Source: Neobacillus bataviensis
GTDB lineage: Bacteria; Bacillota; Bacilli; Bacillales_B; DSM-18226
DNA: 64,000 bases
Assembly: GCF_019969725.1 (NCBI RefSeq)
Contig: NZ_JAHXYW010000001.1
Span: 372,001 to 436,000, forward strand
Direction of reading: 5' to 3'
Positions 7,993 through 17,793 of this stretch are shown here, piece after piece. Made by a program: the position numbers and the translations under genes. Each line of letters opens with the position of its first letter. Positions within the stretch are counted from its first letter, which is position 1. Below the pieces are notes generated by a model, which searched no databases, had not been told where the DNA came from, and worked only from the letters and a program-made list of their open reading frames with translations.

Positions 7993-9885
7993 TTATACTT
8001 TCCAAACCCGTTTATTTTCTACCCGCTTTGTTAGTCCTTGTGCATCCAATCGTTCTAAAAATGGAATCATGTATTTGCGGGAAAGGTCAAGAACTTCCTT
8101 CGCTTCCCCTACATCAAACTCGGAGCTTGTTCGCGTTCGAAGCTTTTCCACTGAGGCAGCAAACACATCCCCATGATAAGCAAATTGTTCATCCAACGGA
8201 ACAATTAAGGCTTCATCCTCCAGAAACCGCTTTAAATCAGATTCTAGATTTTCAGGAATACCCGCTGCTTTAAAATAATCTTTTACATAACGGACCTTTA
8301 ATCCATCGTTTTTCATTTCCGTCAGCATATTTTCAGTCCTCTTTGCCCAGTTTTTCGTCACATGAGGAACAAAAGATGCTAATGAAACAAATTGTTCTCT
8401 TCGCTTAAATAGGCTATTAGTGATTCCATTTTCAATCACATAATCAAGCAGCGTCTTAGGAAATCTTTTTTGCATCGATTGTAGAAGTTCTGCTTTATTT
8501 AATCCCTGTTTCATCGAATGAGCTTGATGAAACTCCTGCAATCTATCAAAAATATCTTCTTCAATAGAATTGATTAGTAGTCGATGAGTGTATTCCTTTC
8601 CATTATATAAAACAAATTCTTCATCACCCAATTGATTGTTTAGGGCTTTTTCATCAAGTGCAGTCCGCTTTATCAGCTCAGAGAGCGGCAGGCTTTTCGC
8701 TTCAAATAAAGCAGCCGTAATCCGTTCTTTTGGAGAGCCAGCCTTTTTCTTTTCAAGTTCTTCAATTGTTTGATTCCCAAAACGATATTTTTGCCCTCTA
8801 GGGTCAATTACCCATCCGCCGCCAATTGTTTCCTGCGGGCTTGGTCTCCGTAAAATAAAACGGTCGCCCCGCTTTGTGAGAATTTCTTCTTCAAGTCTTA
8901 GCTGGCAAAGAATTTCTCCATTTTCTTCTTTAATTTCATTTCGGTCAAAGAAAACAATTCTTCCCATTACCTCTGTCGTACCAATATGGAGTTTAATTGG
9001 CATTCGCTGCTTAACCAAATGCTCGAGCTCATCAACAATTCGAATGGCGACATCAATAGTCTTCGTTACGATAAAATGCTCGGAAGAAACCAGCACATCC
9101 CCACGCTCCAGGTCTTCCTTAGAAACACCAGAGAGATTTATTGCGGCTCGCTGCCCTGCATAGGCTTTTTGTGCTGGATTATGATGGACTTGTATTTGAC
9201 GGCTTCGAACCTCGATCCCTTTTGGCATGACGAGTAATGCTTGCCCTTCCTCGACTGTCCCTTCATATACCGTTCCACGGACAACGGTTCCCTGCCCCTT
9301 TACAGAGAACACCTGATCAATCGGAAGGCGAAAAGCTCCTTTTGCATCACGCATTTCTTGTTTCTTTAATGTCTGAATAATCAATTCTTTAATTTCATTG
9401 ATTCCCTTATGGGAAAGGCTGTCAACGAGCACAAAGGGTGAATCCTCAAAAACGGTATCAGTAAGTTCTTCTAAAATATCATCCTTAACCAATTCAATAA
9501 ATTCCTCATCAACCCGGTCGATTTTCGTAATCGCTACTAAGCCATTATTCACACCCAAAAATTTTAAAATATCAAGATGTTCCCGCGTTTGAGGCATGAC
9601 TCCTTCATCTGCAGCAACGACCAGCACCACAAGGTCTATCCCAGCTACTCCAGCAATCATTTGCCTAATAAACCGTTCATGACCAGGAACGTCAATCACA
9701 GATATCTGAATTTCTTCATCTTCATATAATGGAGCAAATCCGAGTTCAATGGAGATTTGCCTTTCTTTTTCTTCTTTTAAACGGTCAGTATCGACATTGG
9801 TAAGCGCCTTTGTCAGGGACGTTTTCCCATGATCGATATGTCCTGCCATACCAATCGTAAAATATCGTTTTTCCAAGTTTGCCAC
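7993..9885 (-). CDS. selB: Selenocysteine-specific elongation factor SelB
   Basis: About 630 residues. G1 GHIDHGKTS, G3 DVPGHE and G4 TKID define a translational GTPase. The sequence VDTDRLKEEKERQISIELGFAPL in the switch I region, the SelB-type domain order and a long C-terminal winged-helix region (about 390-630) distinguish it from EF-Tu. It would bring Sec-tRNA to UGA codons marked by SECIS hairpins. The start is either GTG 9885 or TTG 9876 (MEKRYFTIG); the second has AGGTGGC at better spacing. No selA, selD or tRNA-Sec gene is in this window. It lies 62 bp downstream of coaW and ends at a shared terminator. Confidence 0.9.
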   Translation of the reverse strand: MANLEKRYFTIGMAGHIDHGKTSLTKALTNVDTDRLKEEKERQISIELGFAPLYEDEEIQISVIDVPGHERFIRQMIAGVAGIDLVVLVVAADEGVMPQTREHLDILKFLGVNNGLVAITKIDRVDEEFIELVKDDILEELTDTVFEDSPFVLVDSLSHKGINEIKELIIQTLKKQEMRDAKGAFRLPIDQVFSVKGQGTVVRGTVYEGTVEEGQALLVMPKGIEVRSRQIQVHHNPAQKAYAGQRAAINLSGVSKEDLERGDVLVSSEHFIVTKTIDVAIRIVDELEHLVKQRMPIKLHIGTTEVMGRIVFFDRNEIKEENGEILCQLRLEEEILTKRGDRFILRRPSPQETIGGGWVIDPRGQKYRFGNQTIEELEKKKAGSPKERITAALFEAKSLPLSELIKRTALDEKALNNQLGDEEFVLYNGKEYTHRLLINSIEEDIFDRLQEFHQAHSMKQGLNKAELLQSMQKRFPKTLLDYVIENGITNSLFKRREQFVSLASFVPHVTKNWAKRTENMLTEMKNDGLKVRYVKDYFKAAGIPENLESDLKRFLEDEALIVPLDEQFAYHGDVFAASVEKLRTRTSSEFDVGEAKEVLDLSRKYMIPFLERLDAQGLTKRVENKRVWKV

Positions 9886-9947
9886 CTACTTTATCGGTCT
9901 TCCCCTTTACTGTAGCTTTAAAAGGAACATTGTTCAAGAGAACTTTT

Positions 9948-10754
9948 TTAGACAAAATCATAAGCCCCAACAGCGCCACAATATTCCCCTTTATCTAAAA
10001 AAACTGCTTCTAGCTCAAATCTTTTCAAATAGTATTCTAGTGTTGATGTTAATGATTCATTTCCAATTAAGGTACTGCCAATAAGCACAACTATTTTAAC
10101 CTGATGAATAGCGGCAGCTTGCAGCGTAAAGAGGGCAATTGTTTCTGCGATCATATTTGTAACAGCAGCCATTCGATCGGCATCTGAATGCTTTACCTTT
10201 AATCCCTTTGCAAAGTTAGCCGCCGTTAAATGCCCATCAATTGGCGGTTCGGCCGATTCATAAATATCTTTTACCAGCAGATCAATATTCTCTTTCTCAC
10301 CTTTATTAGCAAGATTAATAAGATCCTGAAAATCTTCCTTTTTGGTTAATAGGGAGCCAAGACCGATAAAGGTACCTCCGCCAATTCCACTGCCGAGGAT
10401 GCGCTCATACTTTTCCCCAGCTACTAAATGCCAGGATGTTCCCGTTCCAATGTTCACAATTAAAAAGTGTTGATTGCTTCTTTTCATTTCCTCCAACATT
10501 AAAATCCTTGCACCCTCGCAGGTAGCTTGAAACTCAGGAATAAGAACAGCATTATGTAAATAATTTTTTTGAATTAGGTGGGCCTTTCCTCCTGTTAAGC
10601 CGACACTTGCATTTGGAGCTGCTATTTTGAACCATAAAATAGCTTCATTTATTTGATTTATATTATACTTTTTATAATGCTTTTTATTATTTTCCTGATA
10701 AACGATTTTCACGAGTGACCCGCCCGCGTCAATCCCTGCTTTTTGATGTGGCAA
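9948..10754 (-). CDS. coaW: Type II pantothenate kinase
   Basis: About 268 residues, phosphorylating pantothenate in the first step of coenzyme A synthesis. The N-terminal AGIDAGGSLVKIVY (phosphate 1 loop), VGLTGGKA, NIGTGTSW (phosphate 2) and GSGIGGGTFIGL match the eukaryotic-like PanK II of staphylococci and bacilli. TTG 10754 is preferred as start because GGGGGTG lies 6 nt upstream; GTG 10763 would overlap that site. It overlaps the membrane protein gene upstream by about 26 bp. Confidence 0.9.
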   Translation of the reverse strand: MPHQKAGIDAGGSLVKIVYQENNKKHYKKYNINQINEAILWFKIAAPNASVGLTGGKAHLIQKNYLHNAVLIPEFQATCEGARILMLEEMKRSNQHFLIVNIGTGTSWHLVAGEKYERILGSGIGGGTFIGLGSLLTKKEDFQDLINLANKGEKENIDLLVKDIYESAEPPIDGHLTAANFAKGLKVKHSDADRMAAVTNMIAETIALFTLQAAAIHQVKIVVLIGSTLIGNESLTSTLEYYLKRFELEAVFLDKGEYCGAVGAYDFV

Positions 10755-11247
10755 TCCTTTCACCCCCGTGGTTATATAGAAATCGATATAATAAAACTAA
10801 AATAGATTGGACAAACAAATAAATACAGATGGAGTAAATAATGTTATAGCCATCTTTGTACTTAAAAACGCCCATTTTATGATAGATCCATTCGATTCCA
10901 AGCGAAAAGGCAGTAAATATTGGGATAAATAACACTAGGTGCTGATCTCTTATTCGAAGTTTTTTATAGAGGAATAAAAAAATATAACCGGCAGGCGGAT
11001 ATAGGAAATATACCAGTATATCCATGACTGTATAGGCAGGTCCGTCCATAATATCGTATAAATCAAATGGAGTAGCACCGAAGGAATTATCAAAAATACC
11101 AGAAATGGTCAGGCTATATAAAAAGATAAGAACAGTGAATTGTTTAGAAAATATCTTAGGAAGAAAGTAATAGATGATCCATGAGAAAAATACCGCAGCA
11201 ATTACAAAGTAATCATTTAAACCAAAGCCTTTTTCTGTCAACATCAT
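10729..11247 (-). CDS. CBO0543-like integral membrane protein
   Basis: About 172 residues with five predicted TM helices (about 13-31, 36-52, 72-96, 104-122, 135-158). The aromatic-rich sequence and the loop FDLYDIMDGPAYTVMDIL resemble the CBO0543 family of uncharacterised Firmicute membrane proteins. It overlaps coaW downstream and a second membrane gene upstream, so the three are probably one transcript. ATG codons at 11247 and 11244 both follow AGGAG closely; the exact start is uncertain. Function unknown. Confidence 0.7.
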   Translation of the reverse strand: MMLTEKGFGLNDYFVIAAVFFSWIIYYFLPKIFSKQFTVLIFLYSLTISGIFDNSFGATPFDLYDIMDGPAYTVMDILVYFLYPPAGYIFLFLYKKLRIRDQHLVLFIPIFTAFSLGIEWIYHKMGVFKYKDGYNIIYSICIYLFVQSILVLLYRFLYNHGGERIATSKSRD

Positions 11248-11722
11248 CTCCTAAATCCACCTCCTTCCCGTCTAACCGCTTAAACCACTTCAAACCTATA
11301 ATCATAAAATACAAATATAGAAGATAATACCCTAAAGTAAAAAAATGATTCCATTTCTTGAACCTGTACAGTTCAAAACTGAGGCTTACTTTATCGAGCC
11401 CCAAAATGAATAAACAATAAATGAATAGGTACATTAGCCTCCTATTGTTTGGGCAGTTAAAAAATAGAAGGGTGAAAAATGAGACAAACAAAGGTATAAA
11501 CACGCTTCTAAAAAGGAGAAAGGAAATATACAATTTGGGATCTATTGTTGTTTTCATCCATTTAAATGTTTCAAATAAGCCTAAATAGGTATTAGAATTA
11601 ATGAGGCAGCTTAGTAATACAAGAAAAGCCGCTTCCTTTTTCGTGCCCCAGCTTTTTTTACGATTAAAAATGAACAACCCCATCATAAACCAACTTATGA
11701 CAAAATAAAAGGTAATAACCAT
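11213..11722 (-). CDS. Second CBO0543-like membrane protein
   Basis: A 169-residue membrane protein with about five TM segments (1-16, 29-45, 64-88, 93-110, 126-146), rich in Phe, Tyr and Leu. It overlaps the next membrane gene by 35 bp and has the same topology and size, consistent with a paralogous pair forming a complex. No catalytic motif is visible. Function unknown. Confidence 0.65.
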   Translation of the reverse strand: MVITFYFVISWFMMGLFIFNRKKSWGTKKEAAFLVLLSCLINSNTYLGLFETFKWMKTTIDPKLYISFLLFRSVFIPLFVSFFTLLFFNCPNNRRLMYLFIYCLFILGLDKVSLSFELYRFKKWNHFFTLGYYLLYLYFMIIGLKWFKRLDGKEVDLGDDVDRKRLWFK

Positions 11723-11829
11723 GAAATCTCCTTAATTGAACATTTTCCTGACATCATTAATTCTATAATTTCCTTATTTTTAAAAAATACTTTAAGTTTT
11801 TTTCAATTGGGCAGTTGAAAACTTAAACG

Positions 11830-11860
11830 ATGAAGGAGCCCAAACATTAAGGCTCCTTCA
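11830..11860. terminator. Terminator downstream of the TPR-like gene
   Basis: An 11-bp inverted repeat (ATGAAGGAGCC-type arm and GGCTCCTTCAT) with a loop of about 10 nt, followed forward by TTGTTTTATTTTTT. It lies just after the leftward TPR-like gene. Confidence 0.65.
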
Positions 11861-11865
11861 TTGTT

Positions 11866-12336
11866 TTATTTTTTAGATTCTATCGTTTTCAAATCGTTTA
11901 ACAGCATGGATTTTTCATTTTCGTTTTGAACTTGTTCGGCATATTCTTGTGCATTCTTTGAGTGTTCTATTGCTAAGTCGCGCTGATCTAAAAGGACATT
12001 CGCCCGACCTAATGCTTCGTATGCATACCCCACATAAAAGGGTTCTATCTTATTCTCTAAACTAACATCAAGGCAGCGCTCCGCATAGTATTGTGCTCTT
12101 TCCCCGTTGCCAACGGTTGCGTACACTCGTGAAAGCTGCCAATAACCAATTGATAGATTTTTAGGGGTATGGTCCTCCACTTGAGTCCAATGCCAAAAGG
12201 AGGAATGGGCAAGATGTACCATTTTCTCCTCTTCCTCTTTCGTTCTCTCTGAAAGATCAAGGATATCCCACGTTGCATTAAAATATTTTACGGCCAATTG
12301 TTTGTGTGTGAAAGTAGATGTTTCCTTAACTGTCAT
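11866..12336 (-). CDS. Small TPR-like helical protein
   Basis: A 156-residue soluble protein of alternating amphipathic helices. Segments such as YWQLSRVYATVGNGERAQYY and AYEALGRANVLLDQRDLA have the small-large-small pattern of tetratricopeptide repeats, about two to three repeats. It starts at an ATG overlapping the TAA of the upstream GNAT gene (TAATG), so the two are translationally coupled. Probably a protein-binding scaffold; partner unknown. Confidence 0.7.
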   Translation of the reverse strand: MTVKETSTFTHKQLAVKYFNATWDILDLSERTKEEEEKMVHLAHSSFWHWTQVEDHTPKNLSIGYWQLSRVYATVGNGERAQYYAERCLDVSLENKIEPFYVGYAYEALGRANVLLDQRDLAIEHSKNAQEYAEQVQNENEKSMLLNDLKTIESKK

Positions 12337-12797
12337 TATATTTCTTCCTTTCTTTTTTCGAAATGGCTAATAAATAATCCAGGTACAACCTCAATATCCC
12401 CCGTTAACTGAAACCCATTTTTAAGATAAAGATTCTTGGCAGGGCTGTTTTCTTTCCCGGTTGATACTTTAAATATCCCTAAGTCAGAATGATTTTTCTC
12501 AACATGTGTCAAAAGTTTTTGCGCAATGCCTTTTCGAAAATGGTTTGGATGGACAACCATTCGGCAAATCGTAACCTCTTTCCCATCAATAGTGTAAGAG
12601 ATAGCCCCCGTCAACTCGCCATCTTCGAAATACCCAAAAAATGTTTCCCCACTCTCCTTTAGATCCTCCATGGACTCCTTTAAGGGCGGTATTTCGAAAA
12701 AATTGATTAACTCCGCCTCAACAAGATAGGAAGCTCTTTGAAGGTTAAACAGGTCTTTTAGTAAACAATCTTTTTGAAAGTTGATCTCTCTGATCAT
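12336..12797 (-). CDS. GNAT family N-acetyltransferase
   Basis: A 153-residue acetyltransferase. The core ICRMVVHPNHFRKGIAQKLL is the acetyl-CoA-binding motif A, followed by NSPAKNLYLKNGF (motif B). GGGAGAAC lies upstream of the ATG. It forms an operon with the TPR-like gene. The substrate is not predictable from sequence. Confidence 0.88.
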   Translation of the reverse strand: MIREINFQKDCLLKDLFNLQRASYLVEAELINFFEIPPLKESMEDLKESGETFFGYFEDGELTGAISYTIDGKEVTICRMVVHPNHFRKGIAQKLLTHVEKNHSDLGIFKVSTGKENSPAKNLYLKNGFQLTGDIEVVPGLFISHFEKRKEEI

Positions 12798-12954
12798 TGT
12801 GCGTTCTCCCTCTTTAATGTGAAATTCCTCTTTTACCTTTCTACATTTCTAGAAAAAATACCTCTCTTTTTAGATGTATTCATTTTTAGTGTTGATTTAT
12901 TTATATTTTAAAATTGGGTATAGTTAATTAATCAGAATATAAGGAGGAGATTGC

Positions 12955-13272
12955 ATGTCTGCGGTAGTTTTTATGGCCCTTTATCGGCCAAAACCTGGTA
13001 ATGAGAAAGAATTGATGGAAGTCTTGAAAGTACATATCCCTACTTTACGTCAAGAAGAGCTAATTACAGACCGTGAGTTATTAACGCTTCAAGCTGAAGA
13101 TGGTACCATTATCGAAATAGCTGAGTGGAAATCGACGGAAGCGATTGAAAAAGCACACCAAAATTCAAATGTTATGGCTGTTTGGAATAAAATCGGTGCA
13201 CTTGCTGAATTGACTAGTCTTTCAACTCTTGCTGAAGCTCAGTACCCCTTCCCTAACTTTAAAGCCCTTTAA
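12955..13272 (+). CDS. ABM-like dimeric alpha/beta-barrel protein
   Basis: A 105-residue protein starting at ATG 12955 with AAGGAGG upstream. The pattern AVVFMALYRPKPGNEKELMEVLK, then EIAEWKSTEAIEKAHQNSNV, fits the ferredoxin-like fold of antibiotic biosynthesis monooxygenase (ABM) relatives, where a strand-helix-strand plus a WxS(T) segment is typical. Members bind small molecules or heme, and many have no known activity. It appears monocistronic with its own terminator. Confidence 0.55.
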   Translation: MSAVVFMALYRPKPGNEKELMEVLKVHIPTLRQEELITDRELLTLQAEDGTIIEIAEWKSTEAIEKAHQNSNVMAVWNKIGALAELTSLSTLAEAQYPFPNFKAL

Positions 13273-13296
13273 AATTCGGGACAAAGCGAAAATAAT

Positions 13297-13345
13297 AAAA
13301 AAAGCAGTGCGATTTCACCGTACAAATTGAAATCCACTGCTTTTT
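13297..13345. terminator. Bidirectional terminator
   Basis: AAAAAGCAGTG and CACTGCTTTTT arms with inner GATTTCA/TGAAATC pairing make a long hairpin between the convergent ABM-like and sbcC genes. Confidence 0.85.
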
Positions 13346-13349
13346 AACT

Positions 13350-16300
13350 TTAGTTTGTAAACATAAATTCAGTCGTACTTCCTGTCTGTCCTGAAATAAC
13401 TTCCAGTCTGACATCTATTCGTTCTTTTAATTCCGGGACATGAGAGATGATGCCTACCAGGCGCCCGCTGCTTTGGATATCCATTAATGCTTCAATTGCC
13501 TGATCAAGCGATTCAGGATCAAGTGTACCGAAGCCTTCATCAATAAACATCGTTTCGAGGGAGACGCCGCCTGCATAATTTTGAACAACATCAGCAAGAC
13601 CTAACGCTAAGGATAAAGATGCCTTAAAGCTTTCACCACCGGATAAGGTTTTAACATGGCGTTCCTGTCCTGTATATTGGTCAAATACAAGCAATTCCAA
13701 GCCGCTTTGGGCATTTCCTTTTGAACGGTCTGTTTTCCTTAACAGCTGAAAGCGACCAGAAGTCATTTTCCTTAACCGTACATTGGCTTCACGAAGAATA
13801 TCATCCAAGAAAGACGCTAGTACATACCGTTCAAAGGTAATCCGGAAATTATTCTGTCCTTTGGCAATCTCGGAAAGATGTCCGATCAGCTTGTACCGTT
13901 CTTCTAGCACTTTCATTTTTTCATTCAAACGTTCAACCTGGCCATAGATATCCTCATTATCCCGTTTTTTCACAAAAAGATCGGTGCGTTGATTTGTGAG
14001 ATTTTCAATTTCATTGACAACCTTGGTTAGCTCGGACTTAATCCCTTCAACATCTGGTGCTTTCACATCAGCCAACAGTTCCGTTAACTCTCTCAAACGA
14101 TCCGTTACTGAACGCAGCTCTTCACGATAATTACGGATTTCATTTTCAAGCCTGCGAATTTCATTTTCAACTAATTTCGAAGCATGGTACACACCGAAAT
14201 TTTCAAATCCCTGTTCAGAGAGTCTATTTTTGAAGATTTCACGCTCTGCATTGAGCTCTTCCTGCTTTTCAACAAAGTGCTTCATTGCATTCTGTAATCT
14301 TGCCGTTTCAGCCGCAAGCTTTTCTTTTACTGTTTGCAAACGCTGCTGCGCGTCTTCCAGTAATTTCACCAAGTTTTCATAGCTTTTACGCGAAACAGCT
14401 AGTGCTTTCTCATATTCAGCCTCTGAACGAAGGTTCTCTGGAATAACATTCATCAATCTAGTCAGATTTGTTTTCTTTTCTGTAAATTGAATCGTTAATT
14501 CCGTTACCTCTCCAGCAAATTGCAGGATTTCTTTTTGTAATACTAGCTTTTGAGCTTCTCTTTTCTCTATCTCTGTCTTCACTTTCTCTAGTTGTTCAAT
14601 TTGTAGCGATAATTCTCTTTGTGTAAGAATAAAACTATTTTTCACAGCGATAACTTCCGACTTAACTATTGAATATTCACTTTCTTTAAAATCGGACCGC
14701 TGTGTACGAATTTCCTGCAATATTTCATCCAAGGCTTCCTTTTGGACCTTCTCGGCAGATTGGCTTTGGTAAAGGGCAGCCTCATCGGCTGACTTTTCTT
14801 TTTCCAAATGGGCCGCTTGTTCTTTCGCAGCCTTCATATCCTGTTCCGTCGGAATGGTGTCATCATGCTTAAAGGCTGGTGCAGGATGGTGCTCAGAACC
14901 GCACACAGGACATGCCTCACCTATTTGAAGCCTTGCTGCTAAAAGTGATGCCTGGCCATGAAGCCATTTATTCTCCAACACTTCCACAATTGACTTAGCA
15001 TCTGCTAATCTTGCAGCTGTATTTTCATACCGTCCCGTTGTATGTTTAAGATTTTGCACCGCATTTTGGTGGCGAATATGAAGTGTCTGATATTTTTCTA
15101 GACGTTCTAACTCGGCATCGAGCTTTTCTACCTGCCGCTCATTTTCTAGGAGGGTAAGCTTTCCCTTTTCGATTTCTGAACTTTGCTGCTGTAAAAATTT
15201 AAGCCGTTCATCTAATTGCTCCAGTGTTTGTTCAGAATGACGATGTTTGTCCTTAACGTTTTTTAATAATGCCTCCACTCTAGAAGCCTCTTTTACCATA
15301 GCGGCAAATGAATAAACATCCTCTTTCATATTCAAGAGTCGATTAACCCCGTCAAGCGCGGACTTACGCTCTCCTTCACGGTCCATCTCTTTTTGAAGCT
15401 GCCCTTCATATTGGGTAAGCAGCTCTTGTAATTTTTCAATATCGACTTTTATGGATTGGACATTTGCGCCAAGCTGGTCTTCTTCCTTTTTCAGGCGATG
15501 ACATAGCGCTTCTTGCTCGGCTAAAACGGCCGCCTTTTGGGCCCTTTGAACCTGCTTTTCTTTTTCTGCAAACAATTCCTCTTGAGAAATCAGCGTGCCT
15601 CGCTGTTCCTTCAATTCCTCTTTCGTTTGCAATTGTTTTAGGATGGTTTCGGCTTCGAAAAGCTGATTTTTAAGCTTGTCCTGTTCTTGGGCCTTATTTC
15701 TCAATTGAAGGTCCAGCTGTTCGATCCTATCCCCTAAGCCTGCTATTTCTTTTTGCAGGAGCGGCATGATAATTGTATCGTTCACGCTGTCTGCTTCCAA
15801 AAATTCACGCAGCTCTTCATTTACAACAGCATGGATACGGCGAATTGCTTCATTCCTCGCTTGAACTTGATCTTCAACGGACCTTTTCAGCTCGGCAGCT
15901 TCATCCTTCAGTTTTTCTTCGACCATTTTATAAAACTGGGTATGGAATAGTCTTTGTAAAATGACTTCCTTATCCTTACTGTCAGACGTCAACAGCTTTC
16001 GGAATTCACCTTGGGGTATCATTAAGATTTGACGAAATTGATTCGCATCAATCAGCATAATTTCTTTAATTTTCTCTTCTACATCGGTGATTTTGGAAGC
16101 GAGCAGCTTTTTCTCACCCGACTCATCCAACATATAAAGCTCGGCTTTTGCACCAATTGAGGTAAAACCATTCCCTTTGTCTTTTTTCTTCTGCTGTTGA
16201 GGCGACCTGGTGATTGAATACACTTTGTTTCGAAGGGAAAAATCTAATGTGACCTCTGTTAATAGCTCGTCCTTGGCAAATTGACTTCTTAACTCAGGGC

Positions 16301-16487
16301 CGTTCCTGTCCTCCCCGCTCGCTTTGCCATAAATGGCATAACTAATAGCATCAAAGATCGTTGTTTTGCCAGCACCCGTTTTTCCAGAAATCACAAACAT
16401 CGTCCGATTTCCCAGCTTGGAAAAGTCAATCGTCTCAGTACCTGCATAAGGGCCGAACGCCTGCATCGTCAGTTTTAATGGTCTCAT
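13350..16487 (-). CDS. sbcC: Exonuclease SbcCD subunit C
   Basis: A 1045-residue SMC/Rad50-like ATPase. Walker A is at 35-43 (GKTGAGKTT). Long coiled coils (about 180-520 and 560-880) meet at a zinc hook CPVCG near residue 526. The ABC signature LSGGESF and Walker B MFIDEGFGTLD are near the C-terminus. With SbcD it cleaves hairpins and processes DNA ends. The ATG overlaps the sbcD stop by 4 bp (ATGA), a coupled operon. Length and order are as in bacilli. Confidence 0.97.
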   Translation of the reverse strand: MRPLKLTMQAFGPYAGTETIDFSKLGNRTMFVISGKTGAGKTTIFDAISYAIYGKASGEDRNGPELRSQFAKDELLTEVTLDFSLRNKVYSITRSPQQQKKKDKGNGFTSIGAKAELYMLDESGEKKLLASKITDVEEKIKEIMLIDANQFRQILMIPQGEFRKLLTSDSKDKEVILQRLFHTQFYKMVEEKLKDEAAELKRSVEDQVQARNEAIRRIHAVVNEELREFLEADSVNDTIIMPLLQKEIAGLGDRIEQLDLQLRNKAQEQDKLKNQLFEAETILKQLQTKEELKEQRGTLISQEELFAEKEKQVQRAQKAAVLAEQEALCHRLKKEEDQLGANVQSIKVDIEKLQELLTQYEGQLQKEMDREGERKSALDGVNRLLNMKEDVYSFAAMVKEASRVEALLKNVKDKHRHSEQTLEQLDERLKFLQQQSSEIEKGKLTLLENERQVEKLDAELERLEKYQTLHIRHQNAVQNLKHTTGRYENTAARLADAKSIVEVLENKWLHGQASLLAARLQIGEACPVCGSEHHPAPAFKHDDTIPTEQDMKAAKEQAAHLEKEKSADEAALYQSQSAEKVQKEALDEILQEIRTQRSDFKESEYSIVKSEVIAVKNSFILTQRELSLQIEQLEKVKTEIEKREAQKLVLQKEILQFAGEVTELTIQFTEKKTNLTRLMNVIPENLRSEAEYEKALAVSRKSYENLVKLLEDAQQRLQTVKEKLAAETARLQNAMKHFVEKQEELNAEREIFKNRLSEQGFENFGVYHASKLVENEIRRLENEIRNYREELRSVTDRLRELTELLADVKAPDVEGIKSELTKVVNEIENLTNQRTDLFVKKRDNEDIYGQVERLNEKMKVLEERYKLIGHLSEIAKGQNNFRITFERYVLASFLDDILREANVRLRKMTSGRFQLLRKTDRSKGNAQSGLELLVFDQYTGQERHVKTLSGGESFKASLSLALGLADVVQNYAGGVSLETMFIDEGFGTLDPESLDQAIEALMDIQSSGRLVGIISHVPELKERIDVRLEVISGQTGSTTEFMFTN

Positions 16488-17629
16488 TTCACCATTTCCC
16501 CCTTTAGTACTTTTTCAATAACTCCAACCATTGCATCCTTTTTATCCTGGGTAAATTCGGACGTGGTCATTTCCGTATAAAATTGCTCGAATAACTCAAT
16601 CTCTGATTTTTTCTCACTTCTAATAGCATTGAAAGACTGCTTTTTCTTTAAATCAGTTACATCAATTTTCCGCTCAAGGTGCAAAACATTTGGAAATACC
16701 TGACGCAGTTTATTAATCGGATCAATTAAGGCCCCTTCATCAAGCAGGGTGATTTTTAAATAGTCATGGATTCGTTCTTTTTCATAAAAGTGCGGGTCAA
16801 GTAATTCTTCCAAATGTCCTTCTAGTTCCCGCATATCATGTTTTGGTGTGAGGGAGCGGTAACGATGAGTAAAGTTACCTTTATCATCCATTTCAATGAT
16901 CGAAATAGATTTGTTCTGTTTGGCTTCGGAAAAAGAGTATTTTAAAAGGGATCCAGAATATTTCACTTTGTTGTGTTTAATCGCATCCGGACTGTGTAAG
17001 TGGCCGAGTGCAGTATATGAAAATGGTTCAAACAGTTCGGCACCGACGCATCCCGAGCCCCCAACGGACAAAATCCGTTCGGAATCTGAGGTTTGTCCTC
17101 CCAGCACAAAGGCATGACCGACCAAGACATTGGGTTCATTCGGAATTAGCGTTTCTTCCATTTTGCCAATCAGTGTTTTCATCGCATCCTGATGAGAATG
17201 GATGGAATCATCTCCTAAGAGCTGTCTTACAACACCCGGTTCGGCATAAGGCACAAGATAAAAGTTTACCCCGTTGATATGGACAGGCTTGAAGCTGTTT
17301 GATAACTTGCCAGATAAATAGAATTGGCTATGCTTGTACCACGAGCTGCCGAAAGAAAGTCTTTCAGCACTATCGTGATTTCCGGCAATGGCCACGACAG
17401 GTGTTTTTAATTCAACATTAATTTTAAAAAGAATTTCATCAAGTAACTCAACGGCATCGGTTGGTGGAACGGAACGATCATATAAATCGCCTGCGATGAC
17501 AACGGCATCAGGCTTTTCCTCAGCGACAATTTCTATAAATTGTTCAAGTGCTTCCCGCTGATTTTCTGTCATATAAACACCATGGACCAGTTTGCCTAAA
17601 TGCCAATCGGCTGTATGGATAAATTTCAT
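16484..17629 (-). CDS. sbcD: Exonuclease SbcCD subunit D
   Basis: About 381 residues, a Mre11-type metallophosphoesterase. Metal-binding motifs are HTADWHLGK (4-12), GDLYDRS, AGNHD and TALGHLH. ATG 17629 (MKFIHTADWH) is chosen because GGGGTGAAG precedes it; the frame remains open to 17683 but family members begin here. It is the nuclease partner of SbcC and lies directly upstream of it. Confidence 0.97.
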   Translation of the reverse strand: MKFIHTADWHLGKLVHGVYMTENQREALEQFIEIVAEEKPDAVVIAGDLYDRSVPPTDAVELLDEILFKINVELKTPVVAIAGNHDSAERLSFGSSWYKHSQFYLSGKLSNSFKPVHINGVNFYLVPYAEPGVVRQLLGDDSIHSHQDAMKTLIGKMEETLIPNEPNVLVGHAFVLGGQTSDSERILSVGGSGCVGAELFEPFSYTALGHLHSPDAIKHNKVKYSGSLLKYSFSEAKQNKSISIIEMDDKGNFTHRYRSLTPKHDMRELEGHLEELLDPHFYEKERIHDYLKITLLDEGALIDPINKLRQVFPNVLHLERKIDVTDLKKKQSFNAIRSEKKSEIELFEQFYTEMTTSEFTQDKKDAMVGVIEKVLKGEMVK

Positions 17630-17747
17630 TTGCTTCACCCCACTGCATTTTTTCTCAATGCTTCTATTATAGCAAAATACCATTCATTAAGGTCTTGGAA
17701 ATGCTGGCAATATACTGGAATTAGGGATGATTTTTTTGTAAAATAAA

Positions 17748-17777
17748 AAACAGCCCGGCAATTTACCGGACTGTTAT
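17748..17777 (-). terminator. Terminator of the cold-shock gene
   Basis: On the reverse strand, AACAGTCCGGTAAA/..GCCGGGCTGTT forms a GC-rich hairpin followed by TTTTTTATTTTAC. It lies 17 bp after the csp stop codon. Confidence 0.85.
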
Positions 17778-17793
17778 AATTGGTTTTTTTAAA

